From Bacteroidota bacterium (GTDB taxonomy: Bacteria > Bacteroidota > Bacteroidia > Chitinophagales > Chitinophagaceae), in assembly GCA_005798905.1 (NCBI GenBank), contig SYIK01000004.1, positions 28,189 through 92,188 of the forward strand: a DNA stretch of 64,000 bases, in the 5' to 3' direction. Below, in pieces: positions 17,824 through 26,213 of this stretch. The position numbers and the translations under genes were made by a program. Each line of letters begins with the position of its first letter. Position 1 is the stretch's first letter. The notes below the pieces were generated by a model. The model saw nothing but the letters and a program-made list of their open reading frames with translations, ran no database searches and had not been told where the DNA came from.

Positions 17824-18564
17824 GTGACAAAAAATTGGTATCAATCTTGGTTCAACTCTTCTTTCTATCATAAATTATATTTTGAAAGAGATGAAAAAGA
17901 AGCTACTGCATTCATTACTAATTTGTTAAAATTTTTAAACCCACCAACCGGCAGTAAAATGTTGGATGTTGCTTGTGGAAGAGGAAGGCATAGTATTACC
18001 CTTGCCGAATATGGTTTTTCGGTAACCGGTCTTGATATTTCGGAAAAAAGTATTGCGTTTGCTAATCAATATAAAAGTGAAACCTTGGAATTTTTTCAAC
18101 ACGATATGCGGCATTTTTTTCGAAAGAATTATTACAATTATGCTTTTAATATTTTTACGAGCATGGGTTATTTTGATAGCCGAAAAGAAGACGATGATGC
18201 AATGCATACAATTGCTGAAAGTTTAAAACCGAACGGTTATTTTATTATTGATTTTATGAATGTCGATTATGTTGAAAAACGATTAATAACAGATGAAGAA
18301 CAAATTATTGATGACACGCATTATAAAATTCACCGTTGGCAAACTTCAACCCATTTTTTAAAAAGAATTCAAATTGCCGACCCATCGCTTCCCACGCCAA
18401 TGGAGCATACAGAGAAAGTGCAAAAATTTAGATTGGCAGATTTTTCGGAAATGCTACAACTCCACAAGTTGAAAATTTTAGAAATATTTGGCGACTATCA
18501 ACTTCAATTATTCGACATCAATAATTCTCCCCGATTGATTTTGATTACGCAAAAACAGAATTAA
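17824..18564 (+). CDS. Class I SAM-dependent methyltransferase
   Basis: A small-molecule-type methyltransferase of unknown substrate. Motif I is MLDVACGRGRHSI (about residues 45-57), followed by the acidic end of beta 2 in GLDISEKSI, motif II/III around FQHDMRHF, and NIFTSMGYF in the position of motif IV. The C-terminus is mixed alpha/beta without extra domains. No ATG lies near the N-terminus. The frame opens with TTG at 17818 or GTG at 17824; GTG is preferred because it starts directly with TKNWYQSWF, the typical beginning of this family, and TTG would lie almost on the transcription start. It is divergent from glmM, sharing a 100-nt promoter region. Confidence 0.85.
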   Translation: MTKNWYQSWFNSSFYHKLYFERDEKEATAFITNLLKFLNPPTGSKMLDVACGRGRHSITLAEYGFSVTGLDISEKSIAFANQYKSETLEFFQHDMRHFFRKNYYNYAFNIFTSMGYFDSRKEDDDAMHTIAESLKPNGYFIIDFMNVDYVEKRLITDEEQIIDDTHYKIHRWQTSTHFLKRIQIADPSLPTPMEHTEKVQKFRLADFSEMLQLHKLKILEIFGDYQLQLFDINNSPRLILITQKQN

Positions 18565-18588
18565 TTTATTCCAAATTTTTGTTTCCAT

Positions 18589-18596
18589 TATTTTTG
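18589..18596 (+). promoter_or_regulatory. Promoter -7 box for the PAP2 phosphatase
   Basis: Exact TATTTTTG ending 4 nt before the ATG at 18601. Transcription would start at or next to the A of the ATG, so the mRNA may be leaderless. Confidence 0.65.
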
Positions 18597-18600
18597 CTTC

Positions 18601-19179
18601 ATGTTATTAGATTCAGAAGTGATTTGGCAAAAAATAGAAAAGTTAGACCAATGGGCTTTTCTTCAAATAAACAACAATTTAAGCCATCCATTTTTGGATG
18701 AATTCATGCCTTTGTTTCGTAATTCTTTTTTCTGGATTCCACTTTATTTTTTTCTACTACTTTTCGCAACAATCAATTTTAAAAACAAAGGTTGGTGGTG
18801 GTTGTTATTTTTTATTTGCACTGTTTCGTTGACAGATTTAATAAGCAGCCGACTAATAAAAGAAAGTTTTGAAAGACTGCGCCCTTGCATGGATCCCGAA
18901 TTTTCTCTACAAGTACGGTTACTATTAAATCGTTGTTCGGGAGGTTATAGTTTTACTTCGTCACACGCTGCCAATCATTTTGGAATTGCTGCATATTTCT
19001 TTGTAACAACAAAATTTTTGCTAAATAAATGGGCTTGGCTTGCTTTTGGATGGGCAGCAATCATCTGTTTTGCACAAATTTATGTTGGAGTACATTATCC
19101 ATTAGATATTATTGGTGGCGCCATTGTTGGTTTAACAATTGGCCTAACAATTGGTTCATATTTCAAGAAAAGATACTAA
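18601..19179 (+). CDS. PAP2-family membrane phosphatase
   Basis: Polytopic inner-membrane lipid phosphatase, likely acting on undecaprenyl pyrophosphate or phosphatidic/phosphatidylglycerol phosphate. The three family motifs are present: K-x6-R-P as KESFERLRP (about residues 89-97), the serine/histidine block GGYSFTSSHAANH (about 117), and the third block GVHYPLDIIGG (about 162) with catalytic His and Asp. About five hydrophobic segments surround them. At 192 residues it is in the normal range. The substrate cannot be inferred; recycling of the C55 carrier for envelope glycans is plausible for this family. Confidence 0.9.
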   Translation: MLLDSEVIWQKIEKLDQWAFLQINNNLSHPFLDEFMPLFRNSFFWIPLYFFLLLFATINFKNKGWWWLLFFICTVSLTDLISSRLIKESFERLRPCMDPEFSLQVRLLLNRCSGGYSFTSSHAANHFGIAAYFFVTTKFLLNKWAWLAFGWAAIICFAQIYVGVHYPLDIIGGAIVGLTIGLTIGSYFKKRY

Positions 19180-19184
19180 TTCGT

Positions 19185-19192
19185 TATCTTTG
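19185..19192 (+). promoter_or_regulatory. Promoter -7 box for the CNNM/CorC gene
   Basis: Exact TATCTTTG, 26 nt upstream of the ATG at 19219, just after the PAP2 stop codon. Confidence 0.6.
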
Positions 19193-19218
19193 ATTTCTTA
19201 CCAAGCGTTTATTCCTTA

Positions 19219-20511
19219 ATGGAAATTTTCATACTGTTGATTCTCATACTACTTAATGGTTTGTTTTCGATGACAGAGATTGCAATGGTTTCTGCAAAAA
19301 AAGCAAGATTGGAAGCACAAGCTGCCAAAGGGAACTTAGAGGCAAAAGAAGCCTTGAAGTTGGCAAATCATCCAGATAAATTTTTATCAACTGTACAAAT
19401 TGGAATTACATTAATTGGAATTCTTACAGGTATTTTTTCCGGGGGAACTTTAAAGGCCGATTTAGTGGTTTTTATTAATCAATGGTCATGGGCTGTACCT
19501 TATAGCAGTACTGCTGCAACAATAATTCTCGTGATCATTATCACTTATTTTTCGTTGGTTTTTGGAGAACTTGTTCCAAAAAGAATTGGTTTGTCAAAAC
19601 CCGAATCGATTGCAAAATTGATGGTTCGCCCAATGAATTTTATCAACAGCATTGCCCGTCCTTTTGTTTGGTTGTTGAGCACTTCAACTCATTTAATTGT
19701 AAGTCTTTTTAAAATAAAAGCAAGTAGTACGCAAATAACCGAAGAAGAAATAAAAGCCATTATTAGCGAAGGAACCGAACATGGCGCAATCGAAGAAGCC
19801 GAACAAGAAATCATTGAACGCGTTTTTCATTTGGGAGATCGCAACATTACCTCGTTGATGACACACCGAAGTGATATTATTTGGTTTGATATAAAAGACA
19901 ACGAAGAAAAAATAAAAGGAAAAATTCTTCAATTTCCACATGCGGTTTATCCCATTTGCGATGAAGATATTGACGACATCAAAGGAATTGTAACCATCAA
20001 AGACCTTTACATCAATGACGATTCTGTGCCGCTAAAACAAATTATAAAACCGGCACAATTTGTTCCCGAAAATATTACACCTTATCAAGTTTTAGAAAAA
20101 TTAAAACAAACAAAACAACAATCTTGTTTTATTATTGATGAATACGGTTCGCTGCAAGGAATGATAACGCTCAATGATATTTTAGAAGCAATCGTTGGCG
20201 AAATGCCACAGCCCGATGTATTGGATTTTGAAATAATAGAAAGAGAAGACGGTTCTTTTTTAATTGATGCACAAATTCCTTTTTACGACTTTTTAACTTG
20301 GTACGAAAAAACAGATTGGATGTACGAAGGCGAACAAGAGTTTGACACCCTCGCCGGCTTTATTCTTCATCAATTGGAGCGCATTCCAAAAACTGGCGAC
20401 AAGTTAGAATGGAAAGGATTTACGATTGAAATCATTGACATGGATGGGCAGCGAATTGACAAAGTGCTTGTAAAAATCAGCAAGCAAATAAGAGAAGAAA
20501 TGAACAGCTAA
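19219..20511 (+). CDS. CNNM/CorC-family (hemolysin-like) membrane protein
   Basis: Likely a divalent cation (Mg2+) exporter or transport regulator. Residues 1-190 form the DUF21 membrane domain with about four helices, including SMTEIAMVSAKKARLEAQA and the segment before FGELVPKRIGL. Residues about 205-330 form a CBS pair (VFHLGDRNITSLMTHRSDI... and QQSCFIIDEYGSLQGMITLND), and the last 85 residues a CorC_HlyC domain (DGSFLIDAQIPFYDF... QEFDTLAGFILHQLERIPKTGD). Length 430 is standard. The name hemolysin in databases is historical for this family. The stop codon overlaps the convergent DUF6702-like gene by 4 nt. Confidence 0.92.
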   Translation: MEIFILLILILLNGLFSMTEIAMVSAKKARLEAQAAKGNLEAKEALKLANHPDKFLSTVQIGITLIGILTGIFSGGTLKADLVVFINQWSWAVPYSSTAATIILVIIITYFSLVFGELVPKRIGLSKPESIAKLMVRPMNFINSIARPFVWLLSTSTHLIVSLFKIKASSTQITEEEIKAIISEGTEHGAIEEAEQEIIERVFHLGDRNITSLMTHRSDIIWFDIKDNEEKIKGKILQFPHAVYPICDEDIDDIKGIVTIKDLYINDDSVPLKQIIKPAQFVPENITPYQVLEKLKQTKQQSCFIIDEYGSLQGMITLNDILEAIVGEMPQPDVLDFEIIEREDGSFLIDAQIPFYDFLTWYEKTDWMYEGEQEFDTLAGFILHQLERIPKTGDKLEWKGFTIEIIDMDGQRIDKVLVKISKQIREEMNS

Positions 20512-20996
20512 AAAGTAAAGTTGACAAAGTTTTTAGGTGAATCAAGTTTCACACTTTTTCTTTCTCCACCTACAATTACATGAATAATATTTGCTTGATT
20601 TTTATTAAAGTCGTGCAGTAAAGTGTTGGAAATTTCAACACTTTTTATTTTAGTTATTTTTTCAATTTGCAAATAACACAATACAGCATCGTCTTCAATC
20701 TCAAATCCAATAAATGAAAACTTTGCACTGCTGCCATTTACTTTTAATGAAAGATTTTTATCAAAATAATTGTGAATAGTTTGTTCCAATTCGATCTTAT
20801 TTTTTGGTTTGGTAATACTTACCAATTTGCCCGTATGCTGCGAAAGTGTTTTTTCAAAATCATCCGTAAATATGCGGGTAGTTATTTCCATAATTTTTTC
20901 AGAGTCGTTGTAATTCACTTCTGTAACACAAACATAAAACGGATGAAAACTCATAACTGCGAAAAGAGTCATCCATTTAAATAATGTAATAACCAT
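20508..20996 (-). CDS. DUF6702-like secreted/membrane-anchored protein
   Basis: Short Bacteroidota-type protein of unknown function. A hydrophobic N-terminal segment (MVITLFKWMTLFAVMSF) acts as signal or anchor and runs into HPFYVCVTEVNYN, the usual beginning of DUF6702. The remaining 140 residues are soluble, with TTRIFTDDFEKTL (about 45) and a C-terminal beta region. The frame can be opened 16 codons further upstream, but the ATG at 20996 gives the normal signal-like start. It is divergent from the HupE/UreJ-like gene (66 nt between starts), a pairing I recall in other Bacteroidota, which suggests a shared role in metal handling. That role is inference. Confidence 0.75.
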   Translation of the reverse strand: MVITLFKWMTLFAVMSFHPFYVCVTEVNYNDSEKIMEITTRIFTDDFEKTLSQHTGKLVSITKPKNKIELEQTIHNYFDKNLSLKVNGSSAKFSFIGFEIEDDAVLCYLQIEKITKIKSVEISNTLLHDFNKNQANIIHVIVGGERKSVKLDSPKNFVNFTF

Positions 20997-21062
20997 TGAT
21001 AAAATAATTTTTTGTGATACAAATGTCTGAATTATTTTCAACATTCATTTTATCAAAAAACA

Positions 21063-21653
21063 ATGGAAGAAATTATTTTTTATTTCAAAATTGGTTGGCA
21101 GCATATTTTAAGTTGGGACGCGTTGGACCATTTACTTTTTTTGACAGCACTCACGGCTATTTATAGTTTAAAAGAATGGAAACAAGTTTTAATTTTAATT
21201 ACTGCTTTTACAATCGGACATTCACTCACATTGGTTTTAAGTGTGTTGGAAATTGTTCGCTTTCAAACTAATTGGGTAGAATTTTTAATCCCATGCACCA
21301 TTATTTTTACAGCATTGTTCAATTTATTTCAAAAAAATGCTCCTTTAAAAAAACAACTATTAAACTATATTTTGGCACTCCTTTTCGGTCTAATTCACGG
21401 CATGGGCTATGCCAACACAATTCGCTTTATGTTAGCTTCGGATCAAACGATTGGGAAGGGATTGCTTGGTTTTAATTTCGGTTTGGAAGCAGGTCAACTT
21501 ATTGTTGTACTTTCCATTTTATTTACAACATTTATATTGACTTACTTTTATAAAATCAATCGTCGCGAATTGCTCATTTTTCTTTCAGCTGCAAGTTTTG
21601 CCTTAGCATTAAAAATTGCTATTGAAAGATTTTCAAGCATATTAAATTTTTAA
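21063..21653 (+). CDS. HupE/UreJ-2 family membrane protein
   Basis: A 196-residue polytopic protein with six hydrophobic segments. The signatures W-Q-H-I-L-S-W-D-A-L-D-H near the N-terminus, IGHSLTL in segment 2 and GLIHGMGYANTIRF in segment 4 belong to the HupE/UreJ_2 family, whose His/Asp pattern resembles nickel/cobalt permeases. Metal transport is therefore possible but not shown. It is followed by the M1 peptidase after 52 nt in the same orientation and divergent from the DUF6702-like gene. Confidence 0.85.
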   Translation: MEEIIFYFKIGWQHILSWDALDHLLFLTALTAIYSLKEWKQVLILITAFTIGHSLTLVLSVLEIVRFQTNWVEFLIPCTIIFTALFNLFQKNAPLKKQLLNYILALLFGLIHGMGYANTIRFMLASDQTIGKGLLGFNFGLEAGQLIVVLSILFTTFILTYFYKINRRELLIFLSAASFALALKIAIERFSSILNF

Positions 21654-21705
21654 TTCAAATAAGATTTATTTTTTTTCAAAGAACAAAAACAATCAAATCA
21701 CAAAC

Positions 21706-24087
21706 ATGAAAACTATCTTTCTTCTTACAGGATTTTTGTTACCGTTATTGACGCAAGCGCAAAACACACAAAACAATCCTGGCTCCAATCATGGAAATAA
21801 GTTTGAACAACTCGGAACAATTTTGGCATCGCCAAACGAATACCGAACTGCAAGCGGTGCGCCAGGTGGCAGTTATTGGCAACAACAAGTTGATTATGAT
21901 ATTAAATGTGAATTAGATGAAGAAAATTTGAAACTGAACGGATCGGAGTTAATAACTTATTACAATAATTCTCCTGACGCACTTAGTTATTTATGGTTTC
22001 AGTTGGATGAAAATCAGCACAGCAGTGTGAATAATGCCAATTATCAAACAAGCAATACATTGCCAAAACAAAGCTCTGATAAAATGTTAGATGCAATGAT
22101 TGAAAAAAGAAATGATAATGGCTATGGATTTAATATTCTAAAACTTACTGATGCTGCCAACAAACCACTTCGATATTTTATTAATAAAACAATGATGCGA
22201 GTGGAGCTTCCCGCTCCATTATTAGCAGGTCAAAAATTTAGTGTAAAAATTAATTGGAATTATAAAATAGTTGACAGAAGAGATTTTTTTAAATTTGGTG
22301 GAGGTCGTGGCGGATATGAATTCTTCCCAGAAGATGGCAACCGTCTATTTACAATGGCGCAATGGTATCCTCGTTTGTGTATGTACAGCGACGAACAAGG
22401 TTGGCAAAATCATCAATTTACAGGTCGAGGGGAATTTACACTTTGCTTTGGCAATTTTAAAGTTCAAATGACAGTACCCGCTGATCACATAGTTGGGTCT
22501 ACAGGAGAATGTCAGAACTACGCACAAACTTTAAGTCCAACAAGTTTTGCACGTTGGCAAAAAGCACAAACTGCAACCGAGCCAATTGAAATTGTAATGC
22601 TTTCCGAAGCAAAGAATGCAGAAAAAAATAAAAGTAAATTGAAAAAAACTTGGATTTACAAAGCAGATAATGTACGCGATTTTGCTTGGACAAGCAGTCG
22701 CAAATTTGTTTGGGATGCAATGCCAGCAGTTGTTGAAGGTAAAAAAATTATGTGCATGAGTTATTATGCAAAAGAAGCCTATCCTATTTATAATAAATTT
22801 TCAACAAAAGCAGTTGCACATACAATTAAAACTTATTCTGATTTTACAATTCCTTACACCTACCCTGTTGCGATAAGCGTTGAAGCTGCCAACGGAATGG
22901 AATATCCGATGATTTGTTTCAATCCGGGAAGAGCAGAAAAAGATGGCAGTTATAATGAAGCTGCAAAAAATTCTGCCTTGCTTGTAATCATTCACGAAGT
23001 GGGACATAACTTTTTTCCCATGATTATTAATAGCGATGAACGCCAATGGAGTTGGATGGACGAAGGGTTAAATTCTTTTGTACAATACCTTACGCAGGAA
23101 TTATGGGATAATAAATATCCATCGGATCGTGGGCCGGCTTGGGGAATTGTTGACTACATGAAACTTTCGAAAGATCAATTGGAACCAATCATGACCAATT
23201 CTGAAAACATCATTCAATTCGGACCAAATGCCTACGGCAAACCGGCAACAGCTTTAAACATTTTGCGCGAAACAATTATGGGGCGCGAATTATTTGATTA
23301 TGCTTTTAAAGAATATGCTAAACGTTGGGCATTCAAACACCCAACACCTTCTGATTTTTTTCGTACGATGGAAGATGCAAGTGGTGAAGATTTAGATTGG
23401 TTTTGGAGAGGATGGTTTTATGGAACCGATGCTTGTGACATTTCATTAGATACTGTAAAATATTCTCGTGCCGATGTAAATGCAACCGCGCAACAAAAAG
23501 ATATGACGGTAATGAGAAGTCTACAAAAACCGATGGGCAGTGGATTTGAAGATATTTCCAAAATTAGAAATCGTGAGGATAAAAAAATTGTGTTTAGCAC
23601 AGATAAGGATACAACCCTACGCGATTTTTATTGGAACTATGCCCGCGGAAATGAAAAATACGACACAACAAAATATGCGATAGAAGTAAAAGCACAAGTA
23701 GAATCTTTACCCGAAAACGAAAAAGAAAAATATGCAGACAAACATTTTTACGAACTTAATTTTAGCAACAAAGGCGGATTGGTAATGCCAATAATTATTG
23801 AATGGACTTATAAAGACGGAAGCAAAGAAACAGATCGCATTCCGGCGCAAGTTTGGCGTTTAAATGAAAAGAGTGTTGTTAAATCTTTTATGAAAGACAA
23901 AGAAGTAGCATCCATAAAATTAGACCCGATGAAAGAAACTGCAGACATTGACGAAACAAACAATAGCTGGGGAACAATTGCAGCGCCAAGTAAGTTTCAA
24001 TTATTCAAACAAAAACAAAATGTTGTACCGCCGGTAGGAATTAATCCGATGCAAAAAGCAGAAGAAAATAAGAAAAAAGGATTTTAA
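21706..24087 (+). CDS. Secreted M1-family zinc metallopeptidase
   Basis: A 793-residue aminopeptidase-like protein with a Sec signal peptide (KTIFLLTGFLLPLLTQAQ). The gluzincin zinc site is intact: H-E-V-G-H at about residue 429 and the third ligand Glu in WMDEGLNSF about 20 residues later. N-terminal beta domain (about 50-260), catalytic domain (about 300-560) and a C-terminal region with WTYKDGSKETDRIP are present. The product is likely periplasmic and degrades peptides. No type IX sorting domain is visible at the C-terminus, which ends in a Lys-rich tail. It probably forms a unit with the upstream HupE-like gene and possibly with the TM2 gene 18 nt downstream. Confidence 0.92.
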   Translation: MKTIFLLTGFLLPLLTQAQNTQNNPGSNHGNKFEQLGTILASPNEYRTASGAPGGSYWQQQVDYDIKCELDEENLKLNGSELITYYNNSPDALSYLWFQLDENQHSSVNNANYQTSNTLPKQSSDKMLDAMIEKRNDNGYGFNILKLTDAANKPLRYFINKTMMRVELPAPLLAGQKFSVKINWNYKIVDRRDFFKFGGGRGGYEFFPEDGNRLFTMAQWYPRLCMYSDEQGWQNHQFTGRGEFTLCFGNFKVQMTVPADHIVGSTGECQNYAQTLSPTSFARWQKAQTATEPIEIVMLSEAKNAEKNKSKLKKTWIYKADNVRDFAWTSSRKFVWDAMPAVVEGKKIMCMSYYAKEAYPIYNKFSTKAVAHTIKTYSDFTIPYTYPVAISVEAANGMEYPMICFNPGRAEKDGSYNEAAKNSALLVIIHEVGHNFFPMIINSDERQWSWMDEGLNSFVQYLTQELWDNKYPSDRGPAWGIVDYMKLSKDQLEPIMTNSENIIQFGPNAYGKPATALNILRETIMGRELFDYAFKEYAKRWAFKHPTPSDFFRTMEDASGEDLDWFWRGWFYGTDACDISLDTVKYSRADVNATAQQKDMTVMRSLQKPMGSGFEDISKIRNREDKKIVFSTDKDTTLRDFYWNYARGNEKYDTTKYAIEVKAQVESLPENEKEKYADKHFYELNFSNKGGLVMPIIIEWTYKDGSKETDRIPAQVWRLNEKSVVKSFMKDKEVASIKLDPMKETADIDETNNSWGTIAAPSKFQLFKQKQNVVPPVGINPMQKAEENKKKGF

Positions 24088-24105
24088 ATTTTAAAACAAA
24101 AAAAC

Positions 24106-24444
24106 ATGGAAGCGCAAAAAGTAGATCTATTCATTCTTACGAATGCAAAATTTTTTGAAAGTCATCACGTAGCACAAATTAGAGATCGTTTGTTAGAAAT
24201 TGATGATTCAAAATGGTTAGCATTACAAACAATTCAGTTCAAAGATGCTTCAACAAGTTTGATAATTTCAATCTTGGGCGGCAGCTTGGGGATTGACCGT
24301 TTTATTATTGGAGACACGGGTTTGGGAATTGGCAAATTGCTTACCTGTGGCGGACTTGGAATATGGACAATTGTAGATTGGTTTTTAATTCAAGGTGCAA
24401 CAAGAGAAAAAAACATGCAAAAAATTCAACCATTTCTTTATTAA
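24106..24444 (+). CDS. TM2-domain membrane protein
   Basis: A soluble N-terminal half of about 55 residues is followed by the TM2 domain: a hydrophobic segment with GGSLGIDRFIIGDTGLG, then GKLLTCGGLGIWTIVDWFLI. The D-R-F / D-W-F turn between two helices is diagnostic. TM2 proteins are small inner-membrane proteins of unknown function. It lies 18 nt after the M1 peptidase and directly before the DUF2752 gene (5-nt gap), so it is part of a run of four membrane-protein genes. Confidence 0.88.
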   Translation: MEAQKVDLFILTNAKFFESHHVAQIRDRLLEIDDSKWLALQTIQFKDASTSLIISILGGSLGIDRFIIGDTGLGIGKLLTCGGLGIWTIVDWFLIQGATREKNMQKIQPFLY

Positions 24445-24449
24445 AAGCA

Positions 24450-24863
24450 ATGCACAAAAATAAATTATATTTATTTTTAACGATTGCCTGCATCGCAGGA
24501 TATGGTTGGCTTTTGTTTGCATTTAATAATACAGAACAATTAAACAATAACGCAAACTCGGTTTGCCTTATTAAACAAGCAACAAATTTGCCTTGCCCTT
24601 CTTGTGGAACTACGCGATCAGCTGTGTCAATCATAAATGGAAATTTTTCGGATGCTTTTTTATGGAATCCTTTTGGCTTTGTTGTTTTAGCAATAATGTT
24701 GCTTTTACCAATTTGGCTTTTGAGTGATTTTATAAAAGGAAACAATAGTTTGCAAAATGCTTTTTTGCAAACCGAAAAAATAGTATCTCGAAAATGGATT
24801 GCAGTTTCAGCCATTTTTTTAGTTGCCGCAAATTGGATTTGGAATATTTATAAAGAATTATGA
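24450..24863 (+). CDS. DUF2752 membrane protein
   Basis: A 137-residue protein with three hydrophobic segments. The family motif L-P-C-P-S-C-G-T-T-R-S with its Cys pair is clear at about residues 47-57, after the first segment. Function unknown; the conserved C-P-x-C-G-x-T-R motif suggests a redox or metal role, which is speculation. The frame is open further upstream, but the ATG at 24450 follows the TM2 stop by 5 nt and gives a natural start (MHKNKLYLFL). The last codons overlap the next start (ATGA type). Confidence 0.85.
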   Translation: MHKNKLYLFLTIACIAGYGWLLFAFNNTEQLNNNANSVCLIKQATNLPCPSCGTTRSAVSIINGNFSDAFLWNPFGFVVLAIMLLLPIWLLSDFIKGNNSLQNAFLQTEKIVSRKWIAVSAIFLVAANWIWNIYKEL

Positions 24864-25291
24864 CTTTACTTAAAAAATTTGGCTACATCCCCGGAGAACA
24901 CGAAGCAGAAAAGGCATCGAATAGTTATTTGATGTCATTGATTGCAATTATTGCGGGACTTCCTTTTCCTATTCTTAACCTGATTGCAAGTTTTATTTTT
25001 TATTTGGGCAATCGCAAAGGAACTTATTTTGTTCGCTGGCATTGCACGCAAGCTTTATTAGGTCAAGTTTCTTTATTAATAATGAACAGTTTTAGTTTTT
25101 GGTGGACCATTTCAATCTTGTTCGACGATGAACATATTTCCAATAAATATATCGCATACATGCTTACTGTATTCCTTTTTAATTTTGTTGAATTTATTGG
25201 TACAATTTATTCTGCAGTAAAAACACGAAGAGGCGAACATGTAGACTGGTGGCTTTATGGCAATCTCACTTCTTTTATTTGCAAACTGTAA
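24860..25291 (+). CDS. DUF4870-like polytopic membrane protein
   Basis: A 143-residue protein with three or four hydrophobic segments. The block LGNRKGTYFVRWHCTQALLGQ after the first helix resembles DUF4870/Tic20-like small membrane proteins (helix, then xVRxHxxQA). The N-terminal GYIPGEHEAEKASNSY is typical of Bacteroidota versions. Start overlaps the DUF2752 stop by 4 nt, indicating translational coupling; the M48 peptidase start follows after 1 nt. Function unknown. Confidence 0.7.
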   Translation: MTLLKKFGYIPGEHEAEKASNSYLMSLIAIIAGLPFPILNLIASFIFYLGNRKGTYFVRWHCTQALLGQVSLLIMNSFSFWWTISILFDDEHISNKYIAYMLTVFLFNFVEFIGTIYSAVKTRRGEHVDWWLYGNLTSFICKL

Positions 25292-25292
25292 T

Positions 25293-26093
25293 ATGAAAAA
25301 AATAATCTTTCCCATTTTGATTTTCGTTGCATTATTTTTTGCGACTTGGTTTGTATTGAAACAAATAGATTGGATCAAACATTTTAAAGTAAAACAAACA
25401 ACCAAATCACTGGAAGAAAAACTGGGTGATTTAATTTGGAAATCAATATCGGCAAGCGAAGGTGTAATAAATGATAAAAAAATCACCAATGCAGTTGATA
25501 GCATTCTTACTAAAATTTGCAAAGCAAATAATATCGACCGAACTAAAATAAAACTGCATATTGTTAAAAACTCGGAAGTGAATGCGTTTGCATTGCCCAA
25601 CAATTATCTGTTGGTGAACAGTGGATTAATTTTGAATTGTGTTAACGAAGGCGAACTGGCGAGTGTAATGGCACACGAAATTGCACATATTCAGTTAAAT
25701 CATGTGATGGAAAAAGTGGTTCTCAAAATGGGAATGACGGTGCTTGTTACAATTACTTCGGGAGGCGGTGGCGAAATGACCAAAGAAATTTTGCATTTGC
25801 TCACTTCTACTGCATACGATAGAACTTTGGAAAGCGAAGCCGATGCAAAAGCTGTTGACTATTTAATTGCTTCAAATATGGATCCGGAAAATTTTGCAAA
25901 TTTTTTATTCCGACTATCGGGTAAAGAAGATGAATGGACAAAACGACTTGAAATGATAAGCACGCATCCCAATTCGAAAGAAAGGGCTGAAGCAATCATT
26001 GAACTTTGCAAGGATAAAAAATTTGCAAAAAAACAAGTGCTTTCACCTAAAAAATGGATTGAGTTGCAGGATAGAATTAAAGAAATGAAATAG
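25293..26093 (+). CDS. M48-family zinc metallopeptidase
   Basis: A 266-residue peptidase with one N-terminal membrane segment (IFPILIFVALFFATWFVL) that acts as anchor or signal. The zinc site H-E-I-A-H lies at about residue 128, preceded by the substrate-groove motif NAFALPNNYLLVNSGLI, and the third ligand is in ESEADAKAVDYL about 55 residues later. This is the short soluble-type M48 (Oma1/LoiP/BepA-like), probably facing the periplasm for envelope quality control. The frame opens earlier, but the ATG at 25293 gives the signal-anchor start one base after the preceding stop. It is the last gene of the four-gene run; a REP-like repeat follows. Confidence 0.92.
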   Translation: MKKIIFPILIFVALFFATWFVLKQIDWIKHFKVKQTTKSLEEKLGDLIWKSISASEGVINDKKITNAVDSILTKICKANNIDRTKIKLHIVKNSEVNAFALPNNYLLVNSGLILNCVNEGELASVMAHEIAHIQLNHVMEKVVLKMGMTVLVTITSGGGGEMTKEILHLLTSTAYDRTLESEADAKAVDYLIASNMDPENFANFLFRLSGKEDEWTKRLEMISTHPNSKERAEAIIELCKDKKFAKKQVLSPKKWIELQDRIKEMK

Positions 26094-26097
26094 TTGG

Positions 26098-26156
26098 CTT
26101 CGAGAACCTCAGTCAACTATTTTTCACTGAGGAGTACCCTGAGCCTGCCGAAGGGT
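26098..26156. repeat. REP-like intergenic inverted repeat
   Basis: Two related arms point at each other: CTTCGAGAACCTCAGT (26098-26113) and, in reverse complement, CTTCGGCAGGCTCAGGGT (26139-26156). Within it, CCTCAGT...ACTGAGG and ACCCT...AGGGT form nested stems. The CTTCGnCAGGCTCAGG word is a common dispersed repeat in Bacteroidota genomes. It lies just after the M48 stop and is G+C-rich compared with its surroundings. No second copy is in this window. Confidence 0.7.
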
Positions 26157-26213
26157 GAAATGTACTATTGGGTTCGTCAGTATTAGTTATTTTGCAGATT
26201 CAAAAACAAAAAC

